A DNA stretch of 64,000 nt from NCBI GenBank assembly GCA_963942565.1, contig OZ012690.1:38766533-38830532 (forward strand). Direction: 5' to 3'. The translations under genes and the position numbers were made by a program. Below are positions 32,894-43,019 of the stretch, piece after piece. Numbering within the stretch: the stretch's first letter is position 1; every line of letters starts with the position of its first letter. Below the pieces are notes generated by a model that was not told where the DNA came from, did no database searches, and saw only the letters and a program-made list of their open reading frames with translations. Origin of the DNA: Maea johnstoni. Its lineage: Eukaryota; Annelida; Polychaeta; Spionida; Magelonidae.

Positions 32894-33062
32894 CCCAACA
32901 ATGCTCACAGCAGCCATTTTCAAGCCGCCTGACTTGTTAAGAAAACGCTACCAACTACTCTTCTTTAAATCTATTGTAAAATCATTCTTAATTCAAGAGT
33001 TATTTTTGAAATGCAATAGATCTGGACAACAATGTCTAAAGTAAATCTTAAGCATGAATTGG
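32894..33062 (-). mobile_element. TM2 MITE, second link
   Basis: CCCAACAATGCTCACAGCAG start, AGATCTGGACAACAATG, AAGCATGAATTGG end; right site TTAC (33063-33066). Confidence 0.82.
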
Positions 33063-33066
33063 TTAC

Positions 33067-33280
33067 CCATTCTTGCTTAAGAATCACTTTAGAAATTGTT
33101 GTCTGGATTTTTGTTACTGTTATCAATGACTAAGAATGATATTACAAAATCTTTGAACAGGAGTTGTTGATAGTACTCTGATTAACATTTCTCCTATAAA
33201 TATTATCTTAATAATTTTCTTACTTCAAAGATCTCATGAAAATTATCTTGCTGCTTTTGTCCACTGCGAGTATAAACAGG
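33067..33280 (+). mobile_element. TM2 MITE, third link
   Basis: CCATTCTTGC start, AATTGTTGTCTGGATTT, GAACAGGAGTTGTTGATAG, ATTAACATTTCTCC, end AAACAGG before TTAA. Confidence 0.75.
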
Positions 33281-33284
33281 TTAA

Positions 33285-33460
33285 CCATTAATGTCAGTGA
33301 TGTCTACAATACTTTTAAAAATAACATTCACATATTATTTGAAGGAGAGTTTTTATAGTTATTTTGAGTTCAATATTTCTCCTCCAATGATTTCCTGAAA
33401 AAAATCTGGTTAAAATGATATTACGAAGATATGTTCTTCCATGGCACAGTCCCAAGAGGG
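33285..33460 (+). mobile_element. TM2 MITE, fourth link
   Basis: CCATTAATGTC start, TTATTTGAAGGAGAGTTTTT, TATTTCTCCTCC, end AGAGGG before TTAA (33461-33464). Confidence 0.65.
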
Positions 33461-33464
33461 TTAA

Positions 33465-33848
33465 ATATTGAGTACATTAGTGTCAATTTTAGTTTTGTTT
33501 TTGTTTTCAGGGTCCATCAATAGCGGTAACCTTACACGCCCAGAACAGTACTCAATACTTAATTTTACTGTATTTGCTATGGCATAAAAGATGGATACTT
33601 CTTTTTTAGATATTGTTCTGACTTTTCTCGAAAAAAAAATTGAAGGAGAAGATTTATTCACACTTAACCTAGAATTCTCCTTCAAATATTGTGTGAATTC
33701 AAACTTATTCCTTATTCATATTCAAAAGTGTCATGGCCTCCGGATAATGCTGAGTATTATATATATTGTTTAACTCATGAGAGGACATGACATGTGTTTC
33801 TAACTTCATGCATACATAAAATTATTCATGGAGATCAAAAGCAAAACC
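33465..33848. other. Unassigned, with a TM2 core fragment
   Basis: TTGAAGGAGAAGATTTATTC and AATTCTCCTTCAAATATTG (33640-33690) form the TM2 core hairpin without ends. TTTGTTTTTGTTTTCAG at 33494-33510 is acceptor-like but unpaired. Confidence 0.35.
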
Positions 33849-33871
33849 CTCTCTTTGGTCTTATTTGGCAG

Positions 33872-33990
33872 GCGTTAAGGAGAAACTTTTCCATGGACTT
33901 CCTCTAGCAGCTGACCTTGACTTCCTCACCGTGCGACCTTGGTGGAATATTGAACAGAATGACCGAGCACTCTCGCAGGCGGCTGCGGAC
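33872..33990 (+). CDS. Possible internal exon, unidentified protein
   Basis: A 119-nt segment follows CTCTCTTTGGTCTTATTTGGCAG (a good acceptor with pyrimidine tract, 33849-33871) and ends at GAC|GTATGC. The reading frame that starts after two leading bases is open across all 39 codons and includes LFHGLPLAADLDFLTVRPWW and then NIEQNDRALSQAAAD. It is more GC-rich than its surroundings and not part of a repeat I can see. I do not recognise the protein. The intron phases would be 1 before and 0 after. Chance open frame or a conserved non-coding block are the alternatives. Confidence 0.3.
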
Positions 33991-34275
33991 GTATGCAGGC
34001 TCACATGTGTCTTAACCTGCGGCGGAATTAGTTTTACCGCATGCGACCAAATTCAATAGAGAGTTTGCAAATGGCACAGAATTAATAGCCTTTAGTTGAG
34101 CTTGGCGAAGACTGAAGCCTTGTTTTGCCCCAGAGGACTTTAAGGACCTTTATAGGCCTATATTAACACCTGATAAGCTGCATGAACACCTTTACACCAA
34201 GGAAGTGTTCATTCTGCTCAGGTGTTCAACATATGGAAGGTGTTCAACTTACAAAGTTTCTCCATTTAACTTCAA

Positions 34276-34490
34276 CCCTCTCATATCTCCTCTTGAAATT
34301 TGTGGTCTGGATTTTTCTAGCACTCGTTGACAATAACTTTGTATTAAACCATAGATTTCAAAATTATTTGAAGAAATGTAAATGGAGTGATGATTAACAC
34401 TTCTTCAGATATTTTCTTTAAAATGCCTTCATGAGAAAGTTACCAACAAAATAAGAAGGCTATCTCCAACTATTACAGCGCGAATGCCCT
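34276..34490 (+). mobile_element. TM2 MITE, right end weak
   Basis: CCCTCTCATATCTCC start after TCAA; GTGGTCTGGATTTTTCTAGC, TTTGAAGAAATG, ATTAACACTTCTTC. Confidence 0.6.
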
Positions 34491-34699
34491 AGTTATATAT
34501 TAGCAAGATGAAATGGATAGACAGAAGAAAGCAATAAAATAGAAATCATTGATTGGTTAAAAATGAAAATAAGAACTTAACCATACATCAGCTGTTGTGG
34601 TTATGAAAAGATTTTTAACATCTTTGCACGTAATTCAAATTTCAGCGAGATATCACTTTGCCTGGGAATCCAATATTAGCATGACACTAACAGTCTGTG

Positions 34700-35260
34700 T
34701 GAGAAAGCAGAGAAATTAATAAGCACTCAAAATCACGTTCATCCCCGAAAACCTTTCACAGACTTCAATCTGGATTCACAAAAGTCGACCAATCAGAGCT
34801 TGTGCTCAGGCTCGAGTCACGTGCTGCATTAATGAGGCGTCTCGGGAGGTAATAAAAAACATTCTCGTCAGAATCTCCACGTCCCGCCTGTCAAAAACAG
34901 CCACGGCGCCTTTATTAGTTTGTCGAGCTTCCCACAATGCCGTTCTCCTATAGTCAATCATGCTTTTAGGTGCGATTCATAATATGGCAATCAACTGCAG
35001 CCCGACAATGGCGCGTCTGAGGGAAATATCCCGAAAGGAGACAGAAAAGCTTTTCACGGCAAACAATGCCTTTCACCATAGACCTCCACTTAGGCGAGTG
35101 TCAGACTTCCGATTGAGGCAACTTTTCACAATGCCAAGATGGAGGAATTGCAAAAAATGTCATCTACATGGGACAATGGCTCCACGCAAAGTTATTATCC
35201 CAGACTTATTAGAGGGAGATATTTACTGTTGCGATATTTCCTATACCTTCATTCAGTGCT
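34700..35260. promoter_or_regulatory. Candidate cis-regulatory block with five SOX-like sites
   Basis: Repeat-free. ACAATG(G/C) followed by C or G occurs at 34934-34940, 35005-35011, 35063-35069, 35128-35134 and 35173-35179, all on plus and within 246 bp; ACAATGG is a SOX-type core. Upstream lie CCAATCA (34789), CACGTG (about 34817) and ATTAATGAG. An open frame at 34960-35271 (103 codons) has no known motif and no splice context. Confidence 0.3.
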
Positions 35261-35426
35261 ATTGTTATTAGGGTAGGGAAAGAGGGGTATCGGCCTTCAG
35301 GCTCCTTTGAGAACTGTTGCGGATTCTATCAGCAGATATTAACTTCCACATGTGACATTTCATTGCTATCAACAGAAAGTGGTCTGGTGCCACTAGGATG
35401 ACCCGAAGAAATGAAATTTCAATTAG

Positions 35427-35760
35427 ACCCCTTCACATACTTCCCATAGCGTTCCTCGGCAAATGTAATCTGGACTTATGATACCTTCAGGGGAGGAGCC
35501 AGTATATCTGTATAGGGGTTGGTTCTATATGAGGGAGGTTTGTTTAAACAAAGAGAGTAATCGAACTCAGTGGTTCTGAGCAAAACAGAAAAGTGATAAT
35601 TCTTGGCAAGAAAATTAACATTTAAAATTGTAAATGGGGATTCATCAAACCCCACAAACTCCCCTCGGTTTGGGTGACTGACTTTAGATAATAACAGATA
35701 GGACAGTTCTAGGATAGGCCCTGAAATTTTCTTCTGTGCATATTTTTCTAAGTATGCTTT
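35427..35760 (+). mobile_element. TM2 MITE split by a hAT-like element
   Basis: TTAG, then TGTAATCTGGACTTATGATA; after the insert GATAATAACAGATAGG resumes. Ends are weak. Confidence 0.4.
35488..35681 (+). mobile_element. hAT-like element, copy 3
   Basis: CAGGGGAGGAGCCAGTATAT start, TGGTTCTATATGAGGGAGG, GGCAAGAAAATTAACATTT, GGGGATTCATCAAACCCC. Confidence 0.55.
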
Positions 35761-35864
35761 TATTCAGGGACCACCAATAAAGTGAGGCTTTTTTAGGAGG
35801 GGGGGGGGGGAATGATGGAGCTATGGAAAAGAATGATTAACCACATTTCTAAGCCATGTTATGG

Positions 35865-36088
35865 TTTAATTGTAGCTAGGCTGCCAAAAACAGCATGACA
35901 AATTTGGTGGAATATTTCAAGCAAAAGCATAGATAATAAAATATTTGGGGGAGAAATGTTAATTAAGACACTGCCAACAACCCTTCATAAATGTTATGAT
36001 AAAATTATTCTAAATTACAAAATTATCGTCAAAAATATTATAGATCCAGACGAAAATTTCTGAAGGAATTCCCAAGCATTAATGGAGG
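35865..36088 (-). mobile_element. TM2 MITE
   Basis: AGGCTGCCAAAAACAGCATG, AAATATTTGGGGGAGAAATG, TATAGATCCAGACGAAAAT, AAGCATTAATGG. Confidence 0.7.
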
Positions 36089-36114
36089 AATTTAATGGAG
36101 GTAACTGGTGTTGC

Positions 36115-36256
36115 CAGGGACAACCACAAACAAACCCAGAGTCAATGGCAAATTTCTTACATATTGCCTCAAACTGGATTCAAACCTAGTACCTTAAGTG
36201 GTAGTGAGAGACAGCAAGCAGTCTGACGTTAGACGACATTGTTATCGGGGCAGCCC
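36115..36256 (-). mobile_element. SINE-A, 3'-truncated
   Basis: Reverse strand: GCTGCCCCGATAACAATGTC, CTGCTTGCTGTCTCTCACTA and box B GGTTTGAATCC; the tail stops near TTGCCATTGACTC. Confidence 0.65.
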
Positions 36257-36445
36257 TTGACTTGAAATAATGGATCCAGCTAAAATGTTCATGATGGCAT
36301 CCATTTCAATCAAGCCAAGGGCCACCTTGACCGTAAATAACTATCTATATCAACATACAGGCCACCAAGCTAAATTAGTTGCTAAGAAGTAAATGAATCA
36401 GTCTCACAAGTTCATTAAAGCGCATTATCTCAAGCAATTCATTAA

Positions 36446-36613
36446 CACTTTCAATGCTGGAGCTACTTTCATCCAAAGTAGTCATGGATGCAAAGATATT
36501 TGATAACCATCTTAACCCTGTCAGATGGGTACCCTTATGTCATGGTTTCAGTCACTTTTCAGCTTTTTTGCATCATTTTGTAGAGGCAAAGTTAAGACCA
36601 CCATACTGTAAAT
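36446..36613 (+). mobile_element. TM1 MITE, shortened
   Basis: CACTTTCAATGCTGGAGCTA start after TTAA; GTCATGGTTTCAGTCA; the CACTGAGTACTCTCAG segment is missing. Confidence 0.7.
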
Positions 36614-37272
36614 ATGGATAGAGAAAGGTAAACACAACTAGAACAATAACTTTCAGTCAAATATATATCCAAATATCGCATTGCTATCCCAAATAATGCC
36701 AAAGTTTCAGACCGCATGTAACCTATTCACACCAGGAGGTTACACACAGACTGCTCCACGTGTATATATCTTGATAACAGTATGATGTTCTGTTCTTAAG
36801 AGGAAAAGTTGCTCAATATAATCATTCTGGCAACTAAAATGGTAATATATTCCAACAGAAAGAAAACCGGTAGACTGATACTAGATCATAAAACTTGTCC
36901 TTAGAGACTTGTTCCACATAGAGAAATACTGGGCCGAAAGCAATGACAAATTACCAAACTTTCTAGGGCTTCGGCATCCACTATATAATGAGCTTATCAA
37001 CTTATGAACTGAAAGTGTATTGAAAATATGTGTTCTTTTTGTCAACAACTAATATGCCATATTGAACTTCTGTATCAACTGTATACCATACTGTATCCAT
37101 TGGACTTTTGTGACAATAGAAAAAAATTTTAAACTTAAAAAGATGTTCTGTGAAACATTTGTCTGACATTTTCCTCTTGTTTATCTTAACAATCTCTCTT
37201 CAAATCGTTCTTAAAATAAGCTTTGTTCAAAGATTTATGTCCAGATTTGTCAGACTGAGTGCACAATCCAGA
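36614..37272. other. Unassigned, AT-rich
   Basis: 36721 shows a variant TM2 start (CCTATTCACACCAGG) without a clear end. Confidence 0.3.
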
Positions 37273-37403
37273 TGTTAATGGTAACAAAAGAAATCTATTG
37301 AAACCATTAGGTGCATTCTTAGTCCCAGGGCAGAAATTACTAATGAGGAATACCCCAAAACCATTAGATCCATTCATAGTGTTGGGGTGGGAATTGTTAT
37401 TAA
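37273..37403 (+). repeat. TTAA-bounded repeat unit, copies 1 and 2
   Basis: TTAATGGTAACAAAAG...AAACCATTAGGTGCATTC...ATTACTAA, then TGAGGAATACCCCAAAACCATTAG...TTGGGGTGGGAATTG...TTAA. Two further copies flank TM1 at 39195-39256 and 39449-39517. Confidence 0.65.
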
Positions 37404-38061
37404 CCCATACACCCTATGAATTGTCATCTGGATCATTGATACTTTTTAAGGGGGCTCGGGACCTTCACACCTTTAAATAGTTTTTTTTTTGTTTTTTTGA
37501 TATGTGATAGCTGAAAAGGTTTGCTACTTATTCCTTTGAAATAGAACTCTCAACTAGAACTACAAATGACAAAAAGAAGGCGTTTTAAAAAGCTTTCTAC
37601 TAGAGGCCAGATATCCTGAGTCACCAGCTGTGAGGCTTATCTAAACCCATAATGGCCTTTCCTTATCTGATCTCTCCTGGGAGGTGTGCTATACTGGCTG
37701 ATTGATGCGAACTGGGGGTTAGTTCCTGGCAAGGTCCAGAATGTGTATTCAAATGGAAGTATCCTGTTTACCCAGGAAACAGGCACCAAGCAGTTATGAG
37801 TGACCAACTCATTGCAATTAGGGTATGAATAGAAGGTGAGATTTTTGTGCATCAGCTGTCTGGCTTTACAGTTGCAGGTCAGACAGGTGGGGTAAAACCA
37901 ATCAAATGCTCCAGAAATATTCTGGTGTGTGTCAGGTAGGGGCAGGATGTTTAGGATGCATGTTACCTAGGTGAAAAGGGTTTCCTGTAGAGATTTAGGG
38001 TTGGGAGAGAACATTCAGATGCTGAGCTCAGGACAGTGCAGAGTCTGAATGTTTCCTTACA

Positions 38062-38697
38062 ATGGGAGGTAGCCGCAGAAGGAAGAGAAAGAGAAAGGGG
38101 TCATTTGAATGGGCAAAAACATCTTCTGTACCAGAAGATACAATAGAGGAAGAGGAATCACCAACCATTCATAGTGCCAGTTATAGAAAGCTTAGACTAC
38201 TGAGTACTGGTTCAGATGACAGTGGCATAGCAATGGGAGATGCAGATTTTGAGGAAAGAGACACTGATCATGACTCAGAAGATGAGACAGATTCCTGTGA
38301 AGAAAGGGTAACAGGAAGACATATCATGCATTCACAAGAACTTGAAGACAGCCTTCGGGAAGCTGCAGTGTGTGCATACTGCCTTGATGGAAAGTTAGAA
38401 CTATGGCAAGACAGTAGAAGGCGACAAGGACTTCAATCTGCCCTTTTTTGGAGATGCTCAAATGAGGATTGTGATGGAAAGAGAACAGACATTCCTAGTA
38501 GTGACAAAAATGGATGATTTTATGCTATAAACAGACAATCAGTTCTAGCAGGATGCCTATGTGGAAATGGACATAATGCGCTTCAAAAGTTCAGTGCAGC
38601 TATGTATCTACCTCCTCCAGTTACCCCCAAAAGTTTCAAGAAGCATGAGGTATCTATTCCATATATCTTTTTGTCAGATAAACCAATGCAGATAAAA
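38062..38697 (+). pseudogene. N-terminal part of a transposase, broken
   Basis: An ATG at 38062 opens a 151-codon frame: a basic start (GGSRRRKRKRKGS), an acidic Ser/Glu-rich stretch (DTIEEEESPT, DHDSEDETDSCEE), then CAYCLDGKLELW and WRCSNEDCDG, which look like a zinc-binding CxxC...C-x4-C module. A TGA at 38515-38517 interrupts it; the same frame then continues to about 38703 with INRQSVLAGCLCGNGHNALQ and YLPPPVTPKSFKKHE. That order (cysteine module, then NR.V.A...G.G...F...M.LPPPV) recalls Mutator-like transposase domain proteins of animal DNA transposons, from memory. The catalytic region is absent. Translation start is the first ATG inside the element. Confidence 0.6.
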
Positions 38698-38706
38698 CCT
38701 AATTAA

Positions 38707-38895
38707 ACCCTGCATGCCTGTGTCTTCCCAAAGCACCTTCCCTATTTTGGTTTTGGTTTTATCTCAGTGATCAGAGCTAATTTTCATGATTTTCATATTC
38801 ATTTATTTATATGGTTAGAGCTATATCTAGAAAAATATTTGAAGAAGAAATGTAGATAAGTACCTAGTGAACAACTCCAGAACAACTCCAGATAC
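38707..38895 (-). mobile_element. TM2 fragment inside the TTAA transposon
   Basis: CCCTGCATGCCTGTGTC start after TTAA, AATATTTGAAGAAGAAATG core, AACAACTCCAG repeated; right end lost. Confidence 0.5.
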
Positions 38896-39194
38896 CTCTC
38901 CAGAATCTCAGCTTTCATAAAATATATAGTTTATTGGGGTTTTCTTGTACATAGACCAAGATATTGGTCAATCTTTACATGAAAGTCACACTTAAAGAAC
39001 GAAGGTCCCGAGCCCCCTTAAACGAATATCTTGTCAATTACATATTATTCTTTTAAATATTTAAAGGAGAACTGCTGGTAATGATACTGGTAATAATACA
39101 ATTTCACATCAAAATATTTTCCCAACTAATCTTTTGGCTGTAAGATTTTACCTAAATTGTCAGGATGCTTTTGGCTGCTGGGTGCATTCATAGG

Positions 39195-39256
39195 TCAATG
39201 GGATAAACCCACAAAAGTCATTAGAACTTGCATTACCTTGGGGTGGGAAGTGTTAA
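39195..39256 (+). repeat. TTAA-bounded repeat unit, copy 3 (left of TM1)
   Basis: TCAATGGGATAAACCCACAA...CATTAGAACTTGCATTA...GGGGTGGGAAGTGTTAA, ending at the TTAA that opens TM1. Confidence 0.75.
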
Positions 39257-39448
39257 CCATTCCAATGCTGAGGCTACTTTCAGCCTAAGCACACGGGTGC
39301 AAATATTTTTCAAAACCATCTAAACCCTGTCATAATGGTATTCATTAGCTTTCACTGAGTACTTAGTTGAGTACCCATAAATTGCCAGGGTTTCCAGCTT
39401 TTTTGTAACATTTTGTATTGGCCAAATTAGCCACCAGCAGCATAAAGG
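39257..39448 (+). mobile_element. TM1 MITE
   Basis: CCATTCCAATGCTGAGGCTA start; AGCAGCATAAAGG end. Flanked on both sides by the same 62-69 bp unit. Confidence 0.82.
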
Positions 39449-39517
39449 ATAATGGGTTAATGAGATGACCCACAAAAACCATTACAACTTGCATTATCTT
39501 GGGGTGTGAAGCGTTAA
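39449..39517 (+). repeat. TTAA-bounded repeat unit, copy 4 (right of TM1)
   Basis: ATAATGGGTTAATGAGATGA, CCATTACAACTTGCATTATC, TTGGGGTGTGAAGCGTTAA; about 85% like copy 3. Confidence 0.75.
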
Positions 39518-39579
39518 AGACAAAACCCATCAAAAGCGCGCCGTTCCTCCTGTCCACAATTTGTTGCACAGCCAAGAAT

Positions 39580-39850
39580 AATGGTCTGACACAGCGCCTT
39601 CAGGCAGTGACTAATTAGTGCATAATACAATACAGCTTTTGCTAATTGCCTTCAGATTAAAGCTGGGAAACACGGCAATACTTCATTTCTAATTACCTGC
39701 CGTCCACCGCCGACGCTGCCAGGAAAAATGTAACTGCGACCGCTGAATGAATCCCGACTAGTGATCAATCACGATAGCCAATCAGCTTTGTGCATTCATC
39801 AATGTTTATAACGGACCGTAAACTACACTTCCATTACGATCCATCACTAT
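39580..39850. promoter_or_regulatory. Candidate regulatory block, homeodomain-rich
   Basis: Repeat-free; CTAATTAG (39611), GCTAATTGCC (39639), TCTAATTACC (39691), ATCAATCACGATAGCCAATCA. Suggestive composition only. Confidence 0.2.
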
Positions 39851-40555
39851 GCTGAACAAAATAAAAAGAGAATCGCAAAAAAGCATATATCATTATTTTT
39901 TCAGGTGTGACTATGTGACTAATTCACTACACGCTTATTGATGACTGTAGATTTCTATGCCATCCATCATGTTTTTATCACAGACATTGTTTTTCACAGC
40001 CTTTTTTCTTATGCCGATATTGCTACTAGACCCATTCACATTGGGAGTGTTCTTGACAGAACTTTTACAACCCTTGCCAAATAAATCTAGTAATACCAAT
40101 TTTCTAAGAAAATCAAAGGATTTCACAGGAAAACTGAGACATTTAATAAGGCAACTCTGATTATAATTTAACAATTACAAAAATATCACAAATATTTCAA
40201 GAGGAATTGCTAAACCCAATAGAAACTACAACTGTCAGATCATTTAATATTTCTCTAAAATCCAGGTTACCTAAATATTTCAATATTTGTCAGTCCATGT
40301 CTGACAAATATTGTTAAAAATATCTACCTGTGTAAATAAAGACATATCTACATAAACCAGATTCTAATTTTAGAATAATATTTATTGCCACAAATCTGTG
40401 TTACTCAGGAATTTGACTCAGCTCCCCCGCAGGAATTGTCGAGTGCCTGACAGGTGCCCATCTCAAGAGACCTGATGTCACCAGGACCTTTCAAGTGGCA
40501 ACCGTTTGTAATCACTGCTCCACGATTGCAGCAACTATAGGCATGCAATGGGGCC
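39851..40555. other. AT-rich, no gene recognised
   Basis: Nothing supported. Confidence 0.3.
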
Positions 40556-40647
40556 ATAAACCATAAAAAAATCAAGTCCTGTATTTGATTGTGTTACCCT
40601 CATGAAGTAAAGATTATCATTGCTATTATAATTATAATTATTATTAC

Positions 40648-40693
<46 letters not shown>

Positions 40694-40740
40694 GTTACTA
40701 TTGTTATTACTATCATCACCAACATCATCATCATCATTAC
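40556..40740 (+). mobile_element. LINE-like 3' end with ATT tail, copy 2
   Basis: AAAATCAAGTCCTGTATTTG, TTGTGTTACCCTCATGAAGT, AAAGATTATCATTGC then (ATT)n to 40740. Same order as 63238. Confidence 0.6.
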
Positions 40741-41307
40741 TATTAGATGGAGCTACAAACACAGGAAACAGATATTTTTCTGAGCCTGTTTGTGCATAGA
40801 GGGACGATGAGGGTTAACCAATGAAATGCATAAGGAGGGTCACTAAGTACATTAGGGCACTTTCCCTGACACAGGGGCAAACATGTAGAAAAACACAAGA
40901 ACACTCGACAACTCCTGGCCTGTGTGTTCTGTGACTTAATGACACTTTCCGCACAGCCGTATTGACTGAATATATTAGACCTGATGCAGTACAAACCATA
41001 TAACCTAATTATTGCCCTGGGAGAGATCGTAAGGCCCTCACAAGCAGGCAAATAATCTCGTAGTGCCTGGCCAATTGGAGTAATTGTGTAAGCCTAAAAT
41101 AAACAACAATCTTGTATATTTAATGAAAAGGTGATTGGTCACCCTGCGTACAGCTGCATGCGAGCATTTGGCAGGATTCTAGAATGGAGGGCAATTTCCC
41201 AATGATTCAGGCTGGCCAAAGAGTTCATTGTCTATTGTTTGTGATTGGCAATTATTGAGCTCAGGAAAGAAAATGTCGTAATTGACAGTTACTACTTTTA
41301 TCCTTTA
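40741..41307. other. Non-repetitive, no gene recognised
   Basis: CATTGTCTATTGTTTGTGAT at 41229 carries SOX/FOX-like cores; no gene. Confidence 0.3.
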
Positions 41308-41311
41308 TCAA

Positions 41312-41716
41312 CCCTTTAATGCTCACGCGTCAAAAAGCGGAATGTCAACTTCGATGAAACCTTTAAGGCAAAAGCAGAGTTAAAAAATACTTGAAGGTGA
41401 AATGTTCATCAGAACACTAGCAACCTATTTCTTTGAAATATGTTGTAAAATGGCTCTTAACCCTCCCAATGCTATTTTAGGCTACTTCCGTGCAAATCAC
41501 AAGGACACACTGATTTTTTTCTAAACCCTGCCATGTTGGTATTCATTGGATAGCTCTTGCTGAGTACTCTCAGATGAGTACCACTATACCAGGGTCTCAG
41601 TCATATTTCAAGTTTTTGCATCATTTTGTATTGGCCAATTTAGCCACCAGCAGCATAGGGGTGAATTCCCAAGCTACTGTCAAAAGTGTCAGAATTACAG
41701 ACAACAATTTAAAGGG
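41312..41716 (-). mobile_element. TM2 MITE split by TM1
   Basis: CCCTTTAATGCTCACGC start, TTGAAGGTGAAATGTTCATC, break at TGGCTCTTAA, resumes TTCCCAAGCTACTGTC, ACAGACAACAATTTAAAGGG end before TTAA. Confidence 0.8.
41461..41660 (+). mobile_element. TM1 MITE nested in TM2
   Basis: CCCTCCCAATGC start, AGCAGCATAGGG end. It entered at the TTAA that TM2 copies carry in TCTTAATTCC; right copy of the site is now GTGA. Confidence 0.85.
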
Positions 41717-41719
41717 TTA

Positions 41720-42539
41720 AGGTAAGAGCCCCATACAAAATTTATGATTAAAAAAAATTCAATAACTGTTCTTATCAACCCGTTTGCATCTTGAGATCAC
41801 ACAGTCTCAGAAGAAATTGAATAAAAATCAGCAGCATTAACAATCTCTCTCTATCTAAATAATAAAGAGAGATGTTTTTATCCAAGACATTTTAGTCAAA
41901 TGGTTATTGAAATATTGCTTTGTTATCATTTTGCCATCAAATAAGAACAAAAATCAAATAACACAAGAAGTTTCATCAGTAAGCGAAAATATCATTATAT
42001 ATTTAGTCAGTAGATAAGTAGAAAACATGGGAAAAGGCAATGGTATTAAACAGGAAGAAAAAATAAAGTTACACCTATTTTGTTTGCTATGTTTCTAAAA
42101 CATCTGATAAGTAGCGTTGAATTATGCTCACATGGAATTCATATAAGTAACACATCCATTTATCAATAACATTATAGTGTCATCAGTACTGCCTCTACTG
42201 ATAGCAATATGAGACTGTAATCAAAACTGAGGGGTTTATAGATTCAAGCTGGAGACTTAATAAGAGATATTGAATAATATCTTACGAAAAACCAAATACA
42301 GCAAAAACACAAAAAAAACGACATAATATTTTAGCATTCTAAAGACAGCTTTCGCGCAGAGAGAACCGAATTGTACAAAAATTAGTAAAAAACAAAACAG
42401 TTGAGAATTCCAATGACAGAATGAGTGAGATTGATGACATCCCAAAGAAAAAATCAAAACGCCATTACTATGCTCAATGCCATAAAATAGCAGAAACACC
42501 TCAAAGTGCAAGGCAAGTGTTACTTCGACCTAGTTTGCC
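41720..42539. other. AT-rich, no gene recognised
   Basis: Nothing supported. Confidence 0.3.
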
Positions 42540-42900
42540 GCTATAAACAACTGTAGTGCGACAAGGGAAATGATTTTCTAATTGCAGGCTCGGATCTAGG
42601 CGCGAAGTTTATCGCCTCACCCTGTCCGGGTTCACTCTAAACAGCACAAGTAACGACTAACTTTGAGTTTAAGGTGGAATTTACTGGCCACGGCACTGCA
42701 CAAGGTAATCAACGTGTAAACCACTTTATTGCATGTCGTGGCGATGCCATAAAGCAGCAATAAACACCCAGCCCGCCACCTCTGCGACCTCACGGCAATG
42801 AATTAACACAAGATTTTCCCTGGCGTGAACCTCTGTTAGGCAATCAACCTAACAGCAATTTCTCCCCTCCACACCCTCTTTATTGCCAGTGCGCCGTATC
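42540..42900. promoter_or_regulatory. Candidate regulatory block
   Basis: Repeat-free and GC-richer; TCTAATTGC, CCACTTTATTGC, GCCATAAAG and CAATAAAC fit homeodomain (Cdx/Hox-like) cores. Confidence 0.2.
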
Positions 42901-43019
42901 CATCTTAATCTTTTCTTCTCGCACTGTCTTCGGATATTGCCTCGTATCCGAAGGCAATATTTGCACGCAGTAATCCTAATCAGTGCATCACTGTTAGCAC
43001 AGGGGGAAGGGGTCACTGT

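Larger units (their letters stand above)
37450..39017 (+). mobile_element. TTAA transposon (Kolobok-like?) with partial transposase
   Basis: Perfect 17-bp TIRs GGGGGCTCGGGACCTTC at both ends, each next to TTAA (37446-37449, 39018-39021). 1568 bp. TTAA targets are used by piggyBac and Kolobok; the G-rich ends and the encoded protein fragment (see next entry) favour Kolobok or a related group rather than piggyBac. An internal TM2 fragment (38707-38895) has landed in it. It is far shorter than a full transposase would need, so it is an internally deleted copy. Confidence 0.75.
37404..39194 (+). mobile_element. TM2 MITE split by a 1.57-kb transposon
   Basis: Left piece CCCATACACCCTATGAATTG with TCATCTGGATCATTGATAC; right piece ATCTTGTCAATTAC, TTTAAAGGAGAACTGCTGG, AAATTGTCAGGATGC, ending before TCAA. 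The insert sits at a TTAA in the TTTTGA...AATAAC segment. Confidence 0.75.

Noticed and set aside
33494-33600. Exon after the strong acceptor TTTGTTTTTGTTTTCAG
   Set aside because: No convincing donor; short frames end in stops; region is partly TM2-derived.
34960-35271. 103-codon open frame as a gene
   Set aside because: No known motif, no splice context, and repeated ACAATG motifs explain its recurring Met codons.
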